Shown: positions 55,614 to 62,985 of the stretch, piece by piece | Numbering within the stretch: position 1 is the stretch's first letter | Layout of the letters: each line of letters starts with the position of its first letter | The notes under the pieces: generated by a model | The model's input: the letters and a program-made list of their open reading frames with translations, nothing else | What the model was told of the DNA's origin: nothing | Databases searched by the model: none | Program-made: the position numbers and the translations under genes | Assembly: GCF_900100495.1 (NCBI RefSeq) | Contig: NZ_FNCT01000018.1 | Coordinates: 1 to 64,000 of the forward strand | Length of the DNA: 64,000 nucleotides | Direction: 5' to 3' | Origin: Pseudomonas benzenivorans | GTDB taxonomy: Bacteria; Pseudomonadota; Gammaproteobacteria; Pseudomonadales; Pseudomonadaceae

Positions 55614-55700
55614 GGTGCGCACGGCGCACCCTACTTTGACCGTGGCGGCCCAGATAATCCGTAGGGTGACGCGGGGCCGCCCAGGCTGTGCGCACCAAGC
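55614..55700. repeat. GTGCGCACGGCGCACCCTAC repeat pair between dppC and dppD
   Basis: A short unit (GGTGCGCACGGCGCACCCTA at 55614-55633) and an inverted longer unit (CGTAGGGTGACGCGGGGCCG through CTGTGCGCACC at about 55660-55695) form copy 3 of the family at 26658 and 45441. It separates dppC from dppD by 135 bp within one operon. Confidence 0.75.
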
Positions 55701-55718
55701 GATAGTGGAGTTACGTCC

Positions 55719-56693
55719 ATGAGCCTGCTCGATATCAAGAACCTCAGCGTGCGCTTCGGCGACGCCAACGCCGTGCCGGTGGTCGACGGACTCGACCTGT
55801 CGGTGGCCAAGGGCGAAGTGCTGGCCATTGTCGGCGAGTCCGGTTCCGGCAAGTCGGTGACCATGCTGGCGCTGATGGGCCTGATCGACGCGCCGGGCAT
55901 CGTCAGCGCCGACAGCCTGCAGTTCGACGGCACCGACATGCTACGCCTGAAGGGCCGCCAGCGCCGGCACATCGTCGGCAAGGACCTGTCGATGGTCTTC
56001 CAGGACCCGATGACCGCGCTCAACCCGAGCTTCACCGTCGGCTTCCAGATCGAGGAAGTGCTGCGCCAGCACCTCGGCCTGAAGGGCAAGGCGGCGCGCC
56101 AGCGTGCCCTGCAGTTGCTCGAACGAGTGGAGATCCCCGCCGCCGCCAGCCGCCTGGATGCCTACCCGCACCAGCTCTCCGGCGGCATGAGCCAGCGCGT
56201 GGCGATCGCCATGGCGATCGCCGCCGAGCCCAAGCTGCTGATCGCCGACGAGCCGACCACGGCGCTGGACGTGACCATCCAGGCGCAGATCATGGAGCTG
56301 CTGCTCGACCTGCAGCGCGAGCAGGACATGGCCCTGGTGCTGATCACCCACGACCTCGCCGTGGTCGCCGAGACCGCCCAGCGCGTCTGCGTGATGTATG
56401 CCGGGCAGGCGGTGGAGATCGGCCAGGTGCCGCAGCTGTTCGATGCGCCGACCCACCCCTATACCGAGGCGCTGCTCAAGGCGATTCCCGAGCACAGCCT
56501 CGGCGCCCGGCGCCTGGCCAGCCTGCCCGGCATCGTCCCCGGCCGCTACGACCGTCCGCACGGCTGCCTGCTGGCGCCGCGCTGCCCCTACGCCCAGCCG
56601 CGCTGCAGCGCGCAGCGCCCGGCGCTGGAGGCCCACGAGCGCGGCGCGATGCGCTGCTACTTCCCCCTCAACCTGACTGCCGAGGTGGTCTGA
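55719..56693 (+). CDS. dppD: Dipeptide ABC transporter ATP-binding protein DppD
   Basis: A 324-residue ATPase. Walker A is GESGSGKS, the signature is LSGGMSQRVAIAMAI, and Walker B is LLIADEPTTALD. The C-terminal oligopeptide-transporter region contains the conserved cysteine cluster LAPRCPYAQPRCSAQRP, which can hold an Fe-S cluster in relatives. It overlaps dppF (TGATG). Confidence 0.96.
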   Translation: MSLLDIKNLSVRFGDANAVPVVDGLDLSVAKGEVLAIVGESGSGKSVTMLALMGLIDAPGIVSADSLQFDGTDMLRLKGRQRRHIVGKDLSMVFQDPMTALNPSFTVGFQIEEVLRQHLGLKGKAARQRALQLLERVEIPAAASRLDAYPHQLSGGMSQRVAIAMAIAAEPKLLIADEPTTALDVTIQAQIMELLLDLQREQDMALVLITHDLAVVAETAQRVCVMYAGQAVEIGQVPQLFDAPTHPYTEALLKAIPEHSLGARRLASLPGIVPGRYDRPHGCLLAPRCPYAQPRCSAQRPALEAHERGAMRCYFPLNLTAEVV

Positions 56694-57667
56694 TGAGTGC
56701 GATCGTTCTCACCGCCCGTGAACTGACCCGCCACTACAGCGTGTCGCGTGGCCTGTTCCAGCCGCTCGCCAGCGTGCAGGCGCTGAATGGCGTGTCCTTC
56801 GACCTGCAGGCCGGCAAGACCCTGGCGGTGGTCGGCGAGTCCGGCTGCGGCAAGTCGACCCTGGCGCGCGCCCTGACCCTGATCGAGCAGCCCAGCTCGG
56901 GCTCCCTGCAGATCGCCGGGCAGGAGGTCAGCGGCGCCAGCCGCGCGCAGCGCAAGCAGCTGCGCCGCGATGTGCAGATGGTCTTCCAGAACCCCTATGC
57001 CTCGCTCAACCCGCGGCAGAAGATCGGCGACCAGCTCGGCGAACCGCTGCTGATCAACACCGCGCTGTCGCGCCTCGAACGGCGCGAGCGGGTGCAGGCG
57101 ATGATGCAGCAGGTCGGCCTGCGCCCCGAACACTACCAGCGCTACCCGCACATGTTTTCCGGCGGCCAGCGCCAGCGCATCGCCCTGGCCCGGGCGATGA
57201 TGCTGCAGCCCAAGGTGCTGGTGGCGGACGAGCCGACCTCGGCGCTCGACGTGTCGATCCAGGCCCAGGTGCTCAACCTGTTCATGGACCTGCAGGAGCA
57301 GTACGGCACCGCCTACGTGTTCATCTCGCACAACCTCTCGGTGGTGCGCCACGTCGCCGACGACGTGCTGGTGATGTACCTTGGCCGCCCGGTGGAGATG
57401 GGCCCGAAGGAGCTGATCTACGCCCGCCCGCTGCACCCCTACACCCAGGCGCTGCTGTCGGCAACGCCGACCATCCACCCCGACCCGAGCAAACCGAAGA
57501 TCAGGATAGTCGGCGAGCTGCCCAACCCGCTCGACCCGCCCGCCGGCTGCGCCTTCCACAAGCGCTGCCCGCATGCGACCGAGCGCTGCCGCACGGAACA
57601 GCCGCCGCTGCGCCTGCTCGAGGCGCGCCAGGTGGCCTGCCACCATGCCGAGACGATCAATCGGTAG
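56693..57667 (+). CDS. dppF: Dipeptide ABC transporter ATP-binding protein DppF
   Basis: A 324-residue ATPase paired with DppD. Walker A is GESGCGKS, the signature is FSGGQRQRIALARAM, and Walker B is VLVADEPTSALD. The C-terminal cysteine motif is FHKRCPHATERCRTEQP. It is the last gene of the dpp operon, and a REP pair follows. Confidence 0.96.
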   Translation: MSAIVLTARELTRHYSVSRGLFQPLASVQALNGVSFDLQAGKTLAVVGESGCGKSTLARALTLIEQPSSGSLQIAGQEVSGASRAQRKQLRRDVQMVFQNPYASLNPRQKIGDQLGEPLLINTALSRLERRERVQAMMQQVGLRPEHYQRYPHMFSGGQRQRIALARAMMLQPKVLVADEPTSALDVSIQAQVLNLFMDLQEQYGTAYVFISHNLSVVRHVADDVLVMYLGRPVEMGPKELIYARPLHPYTQALLSATPTIHPDPSKPKIRIVGELPNPLDPPAGCAFHKRCPHATERCRTEQPPLRLLEARQVACHHAETINR

Positions 57668-57711
57668 GACATTCTCCCCTCGCCGTTTACGGGGGGCGTT
57701 GCACCTACACA

Positions 57712-57775
57712 GTCGCGGCTAAAGCCCCTCCCACAGGGCCTAAGGGTGCCTTTGTGGGAGGGGCTGAAACAGCCT
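57712..57775. repeat. Inverted REP pair between dppF and pxpC
   Basis: AGCCCCTCCCACA (57723-57735) and TGTGGGAGGGGCT (57753-57765) are inverted arms, each preceded or followed by the typical REP context (TCGCGGCTAAAGCCCC; GGGGCTGAAACAGCC). It lies between convergent dppF and pxpC and probably acts as a bidirectional terminator or RNA stabiliser. Confidence 0.85.
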
Positions 57776-57798
57776 GCCATTGACTGGAGAGAGGGTGT

Positions 57799-58722
57799 CT
57801 ACGTCCGCCCGAAGAAGCGATAGAACTCGCGCAGTTCGGCCTGGGCGTCGGCGAGGCCGACCGGGCTGAAGCGCAGCGGGTGGCGCGGCGGGCACTGGGC
57901 CAGGCGGCTCTGGTCGAGCGGATGCAGCCAGCCGAGGATCGGATAGCCGCCCATGGTCTGGTGATCGGCCTGCAGGATGATCGGCTGGCCGTCCGCCGGC
58001 ACCTGGATCGCGCCGCGCGCCACGCCCTGCGACCACTGCCGCGCCGGCGCGCGCAGCGCCTCGCCGAGCAGCCGCGCGCCCATGCGGTCGGACTGTGGGC
58101 TGAGCTGCCAGGTCCGGGCGAAGAACGCCTGCAGTTGCTCGGCCTCGAAGCGCGGCGCATCGCCGCCGCCGATCACCCGCAGCAGCGGAGCGGCGCGGTA
58201 ATCCGGCTGGTACGCCCAGGGCACGCTCAGCGCGCGCTCGAAGCGCGCCGGCAAACAGGGCAACAGGTCGCCGGCGCGCAACGCCTCGCCCTGGCCGCTC
58301 AGCCCGCCCAGCCCTTCGCGCAGCTGGGTGCTGACGCTGCCCAGCGCCGGCGGCGCCCAGAAGCCGCCGGCCACCGCCAGGTAGGCGCGCTGGCCGCTGC
58401 GCGCGTAGCCCAGGCGCAGGCGCTGCCCGGCCCTGACCGCAAAGCGCGACCACCGCGGCAGCGGCCGCTCGTCGAGGGTCGGCGCGACTTCCGCGCCGGT
58501 CAGCGCCAGCCAGGTATCCAGCTGGCTCTCCAGCTCGACATAGCCCAGGGCGATCTCCAGCAACGGCGTGCCCCAGGGGTTGTCCAGCAGGCGGTTGGCC
58601 CAGGCCGCAGCGTGCCAGTCCAGCGGGCCGGCCGGCGATACGCCGAGGTGTTGCCAGCCGCGGCGGCCGCCATCCTGCACCAGGCTCAAGGGCCCCGGCT
58701 TGATCACCCGCAGGCCGCTCAT
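57799..58722 (-). CDS. pxpC: 5-oxoprolinase subunit PxpC (biotin-dependent carboxyltransferase-like)
   Basis: A 307-residue KipA/AHS2-domain protein, a subunit of the ATP-dependent prokaryotic 5-oxoprolinase PxpABC that opens 5-oxoproline to glutamate. It begins MSGLRVIKPGPLSLVQDGGRRGWQHLG (in part), the classic AHS2 N-terminus, and ends with ILGWLHPLDQSRLAQCPP and a helical tail. The start at 58722 overlaps pxpB by 4 bp. Confidence 0.93.
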   Translation of the reverse strand: MSGLRVIKPGPLSLVQDGGRRGWQHLGVSPAGPLDWHAAAWANRLLDNPWGTPLLEIALGYVELESQLDTWLALTGAEVAPTLDERPLPRWSRFAVRAGQRLRLGYARSGQRAYLAVAGGFWAPPALGSVSTQLREGLGGLSGQGEALRAGDLLPCLPARFERALSVPWAYQPDYRAAPLLRVIGGGDAPRFEAEQLQAFFARTWQLSPQSDRMGARLLGEALRAPARQWSQGVARGAIQVPADGQPIILQADHQTMGGYPILGWLHPLDQSRLAQCPPRHPLRFSPVGLADAQAELREFYRFFGRT

Positions 58723-59396
58723 AACGGCCCGCCCGCGGCGCGGAAGGCCTGCTCGTCGATCGCCACGAAACGCACCCGGTCGCCCAGGGCCAGCGGGCAC
58801 GGCGGCTCGCGACCGACATCGAACAGGCGCCAGGGGCACAGGCCGAGCAGGTGCCAGCCGCCGGGCGAGCGCTGCGGGTAGACCGCGGTCTGCCGCTCGG
58901 CGATCGCCAGGCTGCCGGCCGGCACCGCCGTGCGCGGGGTGGCGCGGCGCGGCAGGACCAGGCGCTCGTGCAGCTCGCCGAGGTAGGCGAAGCCCGGGGC
59001 GAAGCCGATGGCGCCGACCCGGTACTCGCTGGCGCTGTGCAGCTCGATCACCTGCTCGACGCTCAACCGGCAGCGGCGCGCCACCTCGGCCAGGTCGGCG
59101 CCGGCGTACCAGATGGGGATCTCGTGCAGGCGCCCGGCCGGCACGGCCAGCGGCTCGGCCAGCCAACGTTCGAGCAACGGCGTCAGGCGCTCGGTCAGTT
59201 GCAGGTGATCGGTGCGGGTCAGGTCGTAGTGCAGCAGCAGGCTGGTCCAGCCCGGCACCAGGTCGGTCAGCCCGTCGCCCAGTTCGGCGCGGATGCGCTC
59301 GGCCAGCAGCGCGATGCGCTGCGGCAACTGCGCGTCGGGCTGTTCGGCCAGCACCAGCAGCAGGGCTTCGGCACCGGCCGGCTCGAGGCGGATCAC
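58719..59396 (-). CDS. pxpB: 5-oxoprolinase subunit PxpB (KipI-like)
   Basis: A 225-residue AHS1-domain protein. Family segments are FAPGFAYLGEL, LPRRATPRTAVPAGSLAIA (in part) and QTAVYPQRSPGGWHLLG. The GTG start at 59396 overlaps the pxpA stop (GTGA), so translation is likely coupled. It acts with PxpA and PxpC. Confidence 0.94.
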   Translation of the reverse strand: MIRLEPAGAEALLLVLAEQPDAQLPQRIALLAERIRAELGDGLTDLVPGWTSLLLHYDLTRTDHLQLTERLTPLLERWLAEPLAVPAGRLHEIPIWYAGADLAEVARRCRLSVEQVIELHSASEYRVGAIGFAPGFAYLGELHERLVLPRRATPRTAVPAGSLAIAERQTAVYPQRSPGGWHLLGLCPWRLFDVGREPPCPLALGDRVRFVAIDEQAFRAAGGPL

Positions 59397-60139
59397 GCGG
59401 CGTCCAGCAGCGCCCGCAAGCGCCGCAGCACGGCCAGCGACTCGGCGTTGTCGCCGTGCACGCAGAGGCTGTCGGCACAGAGTTGCAGCGGCTTGCCGTC
59501 GATGTCGGCGAACGGCTCGCCCTGGGCGATGGCCAGGCCCTGGTCGAGGATGCGCTGCGGGTCATGGTGCACCGCCTCCATCAGCCGCCGCGGCGCCAGT
59601 TGGCCGTCGGCCAGGTAGGCGCGGTCGGCGAAGGCCTCGAACATCAGCGGCACGTCGGCGGCATCGGCGAACTCCAGCTCGCGGCGGTTGTCCAGCAGCG
59701 CCAGGACCATCAGCGGCAGGCCCTTGCGATAGGCGGCGCAGGCATCCAGCACCGCGGCGAGCAGGGCATCGTCGCGCACCAGGTCGTTGTACAGCGCGCC
59801 GTGCGGCTTGACGTAGGCCAGTTGGGTGCCGGCGGCGCGGCAGAAGGCATCCAGCGCGCCGAGCTGATAGAGCACCAGCGCGGTGACCTCTGCCGGCGAG
59901 CAGGCCAGGTGGCGGCGGCCGAAGCCGACCAGGTCGGGATAGGCCGGATGCGCACCGATGCTCACCCCGTGCTGCACCGCCAGTTCGACGGTGCGCTGCA
60001 TGGTCAGCGGGTCGCCGGCGTGGAAGCCGCAGGCCAGGTTGGCCTGGTCGACCAGCGGCATGGCCAGCGCATCGTCGCCCATGCGCCAGGCGCCGAGGCT
60101 CTCGCCCATGTCGCAGTTCAGCAGGATTCGTCTGTTCAT
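59393..60139 (-). CDS. pxpA: 5-oxoprolinase subunit PxpA (LamB/YcsF family)
   Basis: A 248-residue YcsF-type protein starting MNRRILLNCDMGESLGAWRMG, with ACGFHAGDPLTM and VKPHGALYNDL, all diagnostic. It is first of pxpABC. Convergence with dppBCDF suggests a link between peptide uptake and recovery of pyroglutamate, but the two operons are transcribed toward each other. The start at 60139 fits the family; the frame runs to 60190. Confidence 0.94.
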   Translation of the reverse strand: MNRRILLNCDMGESLGAWRMGDDALAMPLVDQANLACGFHAGDPLTMQRTVELAVQHGVSIGAHPAYPDLVGFGRRHLACSPAEVTALVLYQLGALDAFCRAAGTQLAYVKPHGALYNDLVRDDALLAAVLDACAAYRKGLPLMVLALLDNRRELEFADAADVPLMFEAFADRAYLADGQLAPRRLMEAVHHDPQRILDQGLAIAQGEPFADIDGKPLQLCADSLCVHGDNAESLAVLRRLRALLDAA

Positions 60140-60230
60140 GGGCACAAGCTTAGAACCGCAGCCAAAGCGGCACCAGTAGCCCGGCGGCAATCCGCGACCC
60201 GCCGGCCGCGGATTGCCGCCGGACTACGAT

Positions 60231-62816
60231 TCAATACACATCGCGGCGGTAGCGCCCCGCTTCGCTCAGCTCGGCGACCGCGGCTGCGCCCAGCAGCTGG
60301 TGCAGCACGGCCTCCACCCCCGCCGCCATGCCCGCCAGGCTCCCGCAGACATAGAGCGACGCGCCCTCTGCCAGCCAGGCGCGCAGCAGGTCGGCGGCTT
60401 CGCCCAGACGGTCCTGCACGTAGACCTTGCGCGCCTGGTCGCGGGAGAACGCCAGGTCCAGGCGCGCCAGCTCGCCGCTGGCCAGCCAGCCCTGCAGCTC
60501 GTCCCGGCAATAGAAGTCATGCGCGACGTTGCGCTCGCCGAAAAGCAGCCAGTTGCGTCGGTGGCCGCTGGCGATGCGCGCCTTGAGCAGGCTGCGCAGG
60601 CCGGCCAGGCCGCTGCCGTTGCCGATCAGGATCAGTGGCCGGTCATCCGCCGGTACATGGAAGGCACTGTTGCGCCGCAGCCGCGCCGGCAATTGGCCGT
60701 GCAGCGGCAGGTACTCCGTCAGCCAGCCGGAGCCGAGGCCGAGGCTGCCGTCGGCATGCCGCTGCTGGCGCACGATCAGTTCCAGCACGCCGTCGCTGGG
60801 CAAGGAGGCGATCGAGTAGTCGCGTGCGGCCAGCGGCACCAGCGCATCCAGCACGGCCTGGGCATGCAGGCCGACCAGGTGGGCGAAGCCGTCCGGCAGT
60901 TGCTTGCCGGCCAGCGCCTGGCGCAACGGCTGCGTCACCCCGGCGAGGCTGACCGGCTGGCTGCCGTCCAGGCCATGGGCCTGCAACCAGGCCTGCACGT
61001 TGGCCTCGGCCTGGCGCGGCAGCACTTCGAGGATGTCGCCGGCGCACCAGTCGACCGGCTGGCTGGCGTCGAGCCCGAGCAGGTAGGTCGGCGCGCCCTG
61101 GCTGCCGGGGTTGAGCCGCTCGCGCCGGCTCAGGGTCCACAGGCCGTAGGGCTGCTCGGGGCTGCCGAGCGGCCGCGCGCCGGTCAGCTCGTCCAGCTGG
61201 CGCTGCCAACTGGCCAGCGCCTGCGCATCGCCGGCATCCACCTGCACCGGCTCGAACAGGCTGCGCGCGCCTTGCCGCGCCAGCCAGTCATGCACGCGCA
61301 GGGCGAAGCCGCAGAACTGCGCGTATTGCCGGTCGCCGAGGGCGAGCATGGCGTAGCGCAGCTGCGGCAGGTCCAGCGCCTGGCCGAGCAGCTGGCGCTC
61401 GAAGCCACGGGCGCTGTCCGGCGCCTCGCCGTCGCCGAAGGTGCTGAGCACGAACAGCGCGTGCTGGGCCTGGCGCAAGCGCCGTTCGCCCAGCCTGGCC
61501 AGCGGCTGCACCTCGACCGCCAGGCCCGCGGCCTGCAATTGCCCGGCGGTCTGCCAGGCCAGTCGCTCGGCGAAACCGCTCTGGCTGGCGAAGCCGATCA
61601 GCCAGCCGTCGGCGCCGCCCGCACTTGCCGGCACGCCGCCACGCGCGACCCGCAGCGCGCGCTGCTTGCGCCGGCGGTCGAGGTACAGCAGCCAGCCGGT
61701 GATGGCGAACAGCGGCATCGCCAGGCTGGCCAGCGTCATCAGCAGGCGTCCGGGCAGGCCGAAATAGCTGCCGACATGCAGGGCATAGATGCTGGTCAGT
61801 AGCTGGTCGCCGAACGACTGGTCGGCATACACCTGGTGACGCTTGAGCTCGCCGCTCAACGGGTCCAGCGCGAGTTCGTTGAAGGCGCGCTCGTGCGGCG
61901 CATCATCACGCAGGTAGAACAGGGTCGCCGGCTGTCCGGCCACTGGCGGCAGGCGCAGGTTGTAGGCGCTGAGCCGCGGGCCAGCGCCGACCTGAATGCC
62001 TTCCCACAGAGCCCGATAGTCGACCTCCGGCACCTCGCCGCCACCCGGCGGCGGGCCGCGACGGCCACGCTGCTCGCCGGCCGGCTGGTCGCCGAGCAGG
62101 CGGGTCAGGCCGTCGCGGTACCAGTCGTAGGACCAGTACAGCCCGGTCAGCGCGGCGCACAGGTAGAACGCCAGGCACCAGGTGCCGGCCACCGCGTGCA
62201 GGTCCCAGTTGAACGCACGGCCGCGCTTGGCCCAGTCCAGGCTCAGCCAGGCGCGCCAGCTGGCGACCCGGCGCGGCCAGCGCAGGTACAGGCCGGACAG
62301 GCAGAAGAACAGCAGCGCCAGGGTGCTGGCGGCGGTGACCTGCTTGCCGAAGTCGCCCAGGGCGAGGAAGCGGTGCAGCTCCAGCATCAGCTCGAAGAAG
62401 CCCTGGCCACGTGGCTCGCCCAACAGCTCACCAGTGTAGGGATCGAAGTAACGCGACTGGCCGCGGCGCTCGCCCGCGGGCGGCGCAAAACTTACCCGCC
62501 CGGCTCGGTCGGCAGCGGCCTCCACGCCCAAGCGCACCACGCGCTGCTGACTGGCCGCCTCGATGCGCGGCACCAGCACGGCCGGCGACAGCACACCACT
62601 GGCTTGCACCTCGACCCGCAGCAGCTCGGGGTTGAGCGCACGCAGCAACTCGTCCTGGAAGGAATAGGCGGCGCCGGTCACGCCCATCAGCGCCAGGATC
62701 AAGCCGGCGCTGATGCCGAACAGCCAGTGCAGCTGGAACAGGGTTTTCTTCAACACGGACAGTACTCGGTGCGACGGCGACCCCGAACGCCCACCGCGCC
62801 CCATTTCCTTCGCCAT
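60231..62816 (-). CDS. PepSY-membrane / flavodoxin / NADPH-flavin reductase fusion
   Basis: An 861-residue inner-membrane flavoprotein, from memory the counterpart of P. aeruginosa PA4513 beside piuA. The PepSY-TM part covers residues 25-395 with four hydrophobic helices (about 28-52, 162-180, 205-230, 355-380) and helix histidines (HWLFG, LHRFL, LHAVAG, LHVGSYFG) that could bind haem. The flavodoxin-like FMN domain covers about 404-545 (FASQSGFAERLA; STFGDGEAPDS). The reductase part covers about 560-861 with FAD motif RDYSIAS (665), NADPH-site GNGSGLAGL (733) and YVCGSLAGMA (822). It probably moves electrons from NADPH across the membrane for ferric-siderophore reduction. GTG at 62756 is an alternative start. 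Confidence 0.9.
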   Translation of the reverse strand: MAKEMGRGGRSGSPSHRVLSVLKKTLFQLHWLFGISAGLILALMGVTGAAYSFQDELLRALNPELLRVEVQASGVLSPAVLVPRIEAASQQRVVRLGVEAAADRAGRVSFAPPAGERRGQSRYFDPYTGELLGEPRGQGFFELMLELHRFLALGDFGKQVTAASTLALLFFCLSGLYLRWPRRVASWRAWLSLDWAKRGRAFNWDLHAVAGTWCLAFYLCAALTGLYWSYDWYRDGLTRLLGDQPAGEQRGRRGPPPGGGEVPEVDYRALWEGIQVGAGPRLSAYNLRLPPVAGQPATLFYLRDDAPHERAFNELALDPLSGELKRHQVYADQSFGDQLLTSIYALHVGSYFGLPGRLLMTLASLAMPLFAITGWLLYLDRRRKQRALRVARGGVPASAGGADGWLIGFASQSGFAERLAWQTAGQLQAAGLAVEVQPLARLGERRLRQAQHALFVLSTFGDGEAPDSARGFERQLLGQALDLPQLRYAMLALGDRQYAQFCGFALRVHDWLARQGARSLFEPVQVDAGDAQALASWQRQLDELTGARPLGSPEQPYGLWTLSRRERLNPGSQGAPTYLLGLDASQPVDWCAGDILEVLPRQAEANVQAWLQAHGLDGSQPVSLAGVTQPLRQALAGKQLPDGFAHLVGLHAQAVLDALVPLAARDYSIASLPSDGVLELIVRQQRHADGSLGLGSGWLTEYLPLHGQLPARLRRNSAFHVPADDRPLILIGNGSGLAGLRSLLKARIASGHRRNWLLFGERNVAHDFYCRDELQGWLASGELARLDLAFSRDQARKVYVQDRLGEAADLLRAWLAEGASLYVCGSLAGMAAGVEAVLHQLLGAAAVAELSEAGRYRRDVY

Positions 62817-62835
62817 TTGCGAAGCGATTCTATTT

Positions 62836-62854
62836 GATAAGAACTTGCATTTGC
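62836..62854 (-). promoter_or_regulatory. Fur-box-like site for the reductase gene
   Basis: On the minus strand GCAAATGCAAGTTCTTATC agrees at 12 of 19 positions with the Fur consensus GATAATGATAATCATTATC. It lies 20 bp upstream of the reductase start. It shares the inner TTGCAAATGCAA palindrome with the site at 62936. Confidence 0.6.
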
Positions 62855-62935
62855 AAAGAAAAGCCCGTTCCTCGTGCCTCCGCGGCTCACCTGGTCACCT
62901 TAACCCTGGGTAATTGTTTCAAAATACTTACACTT

Positions 62936-62954
62936 GCAAATGCAAATCTATATC
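62936..62954 (+). promoter_or_regulatory. Fur-box-like site for the siderophore receptor gene
   Basis: GCAAATGCAAATCTATATC agrees at 13 of 19 positions with the Fur consensus and lies 31 bp before the GTG start of the receptor. The paired arrangement with 62836-62854 fits divergent iron-repressed promoters. Confidence 0.62.
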
Positions 62955-62985
62955 ATTAGCGCTCTTTTCTATGGGGAGTCTCTCG

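Noticed and set aside
57799..59565. 588-codon open frame that would fuse pxpC with upstream sequence
   Set aside because: The part upstream of 58722 overlaps pxpB, which has its own well-conserved sequence in another frame; only the pxpC part matches a family.
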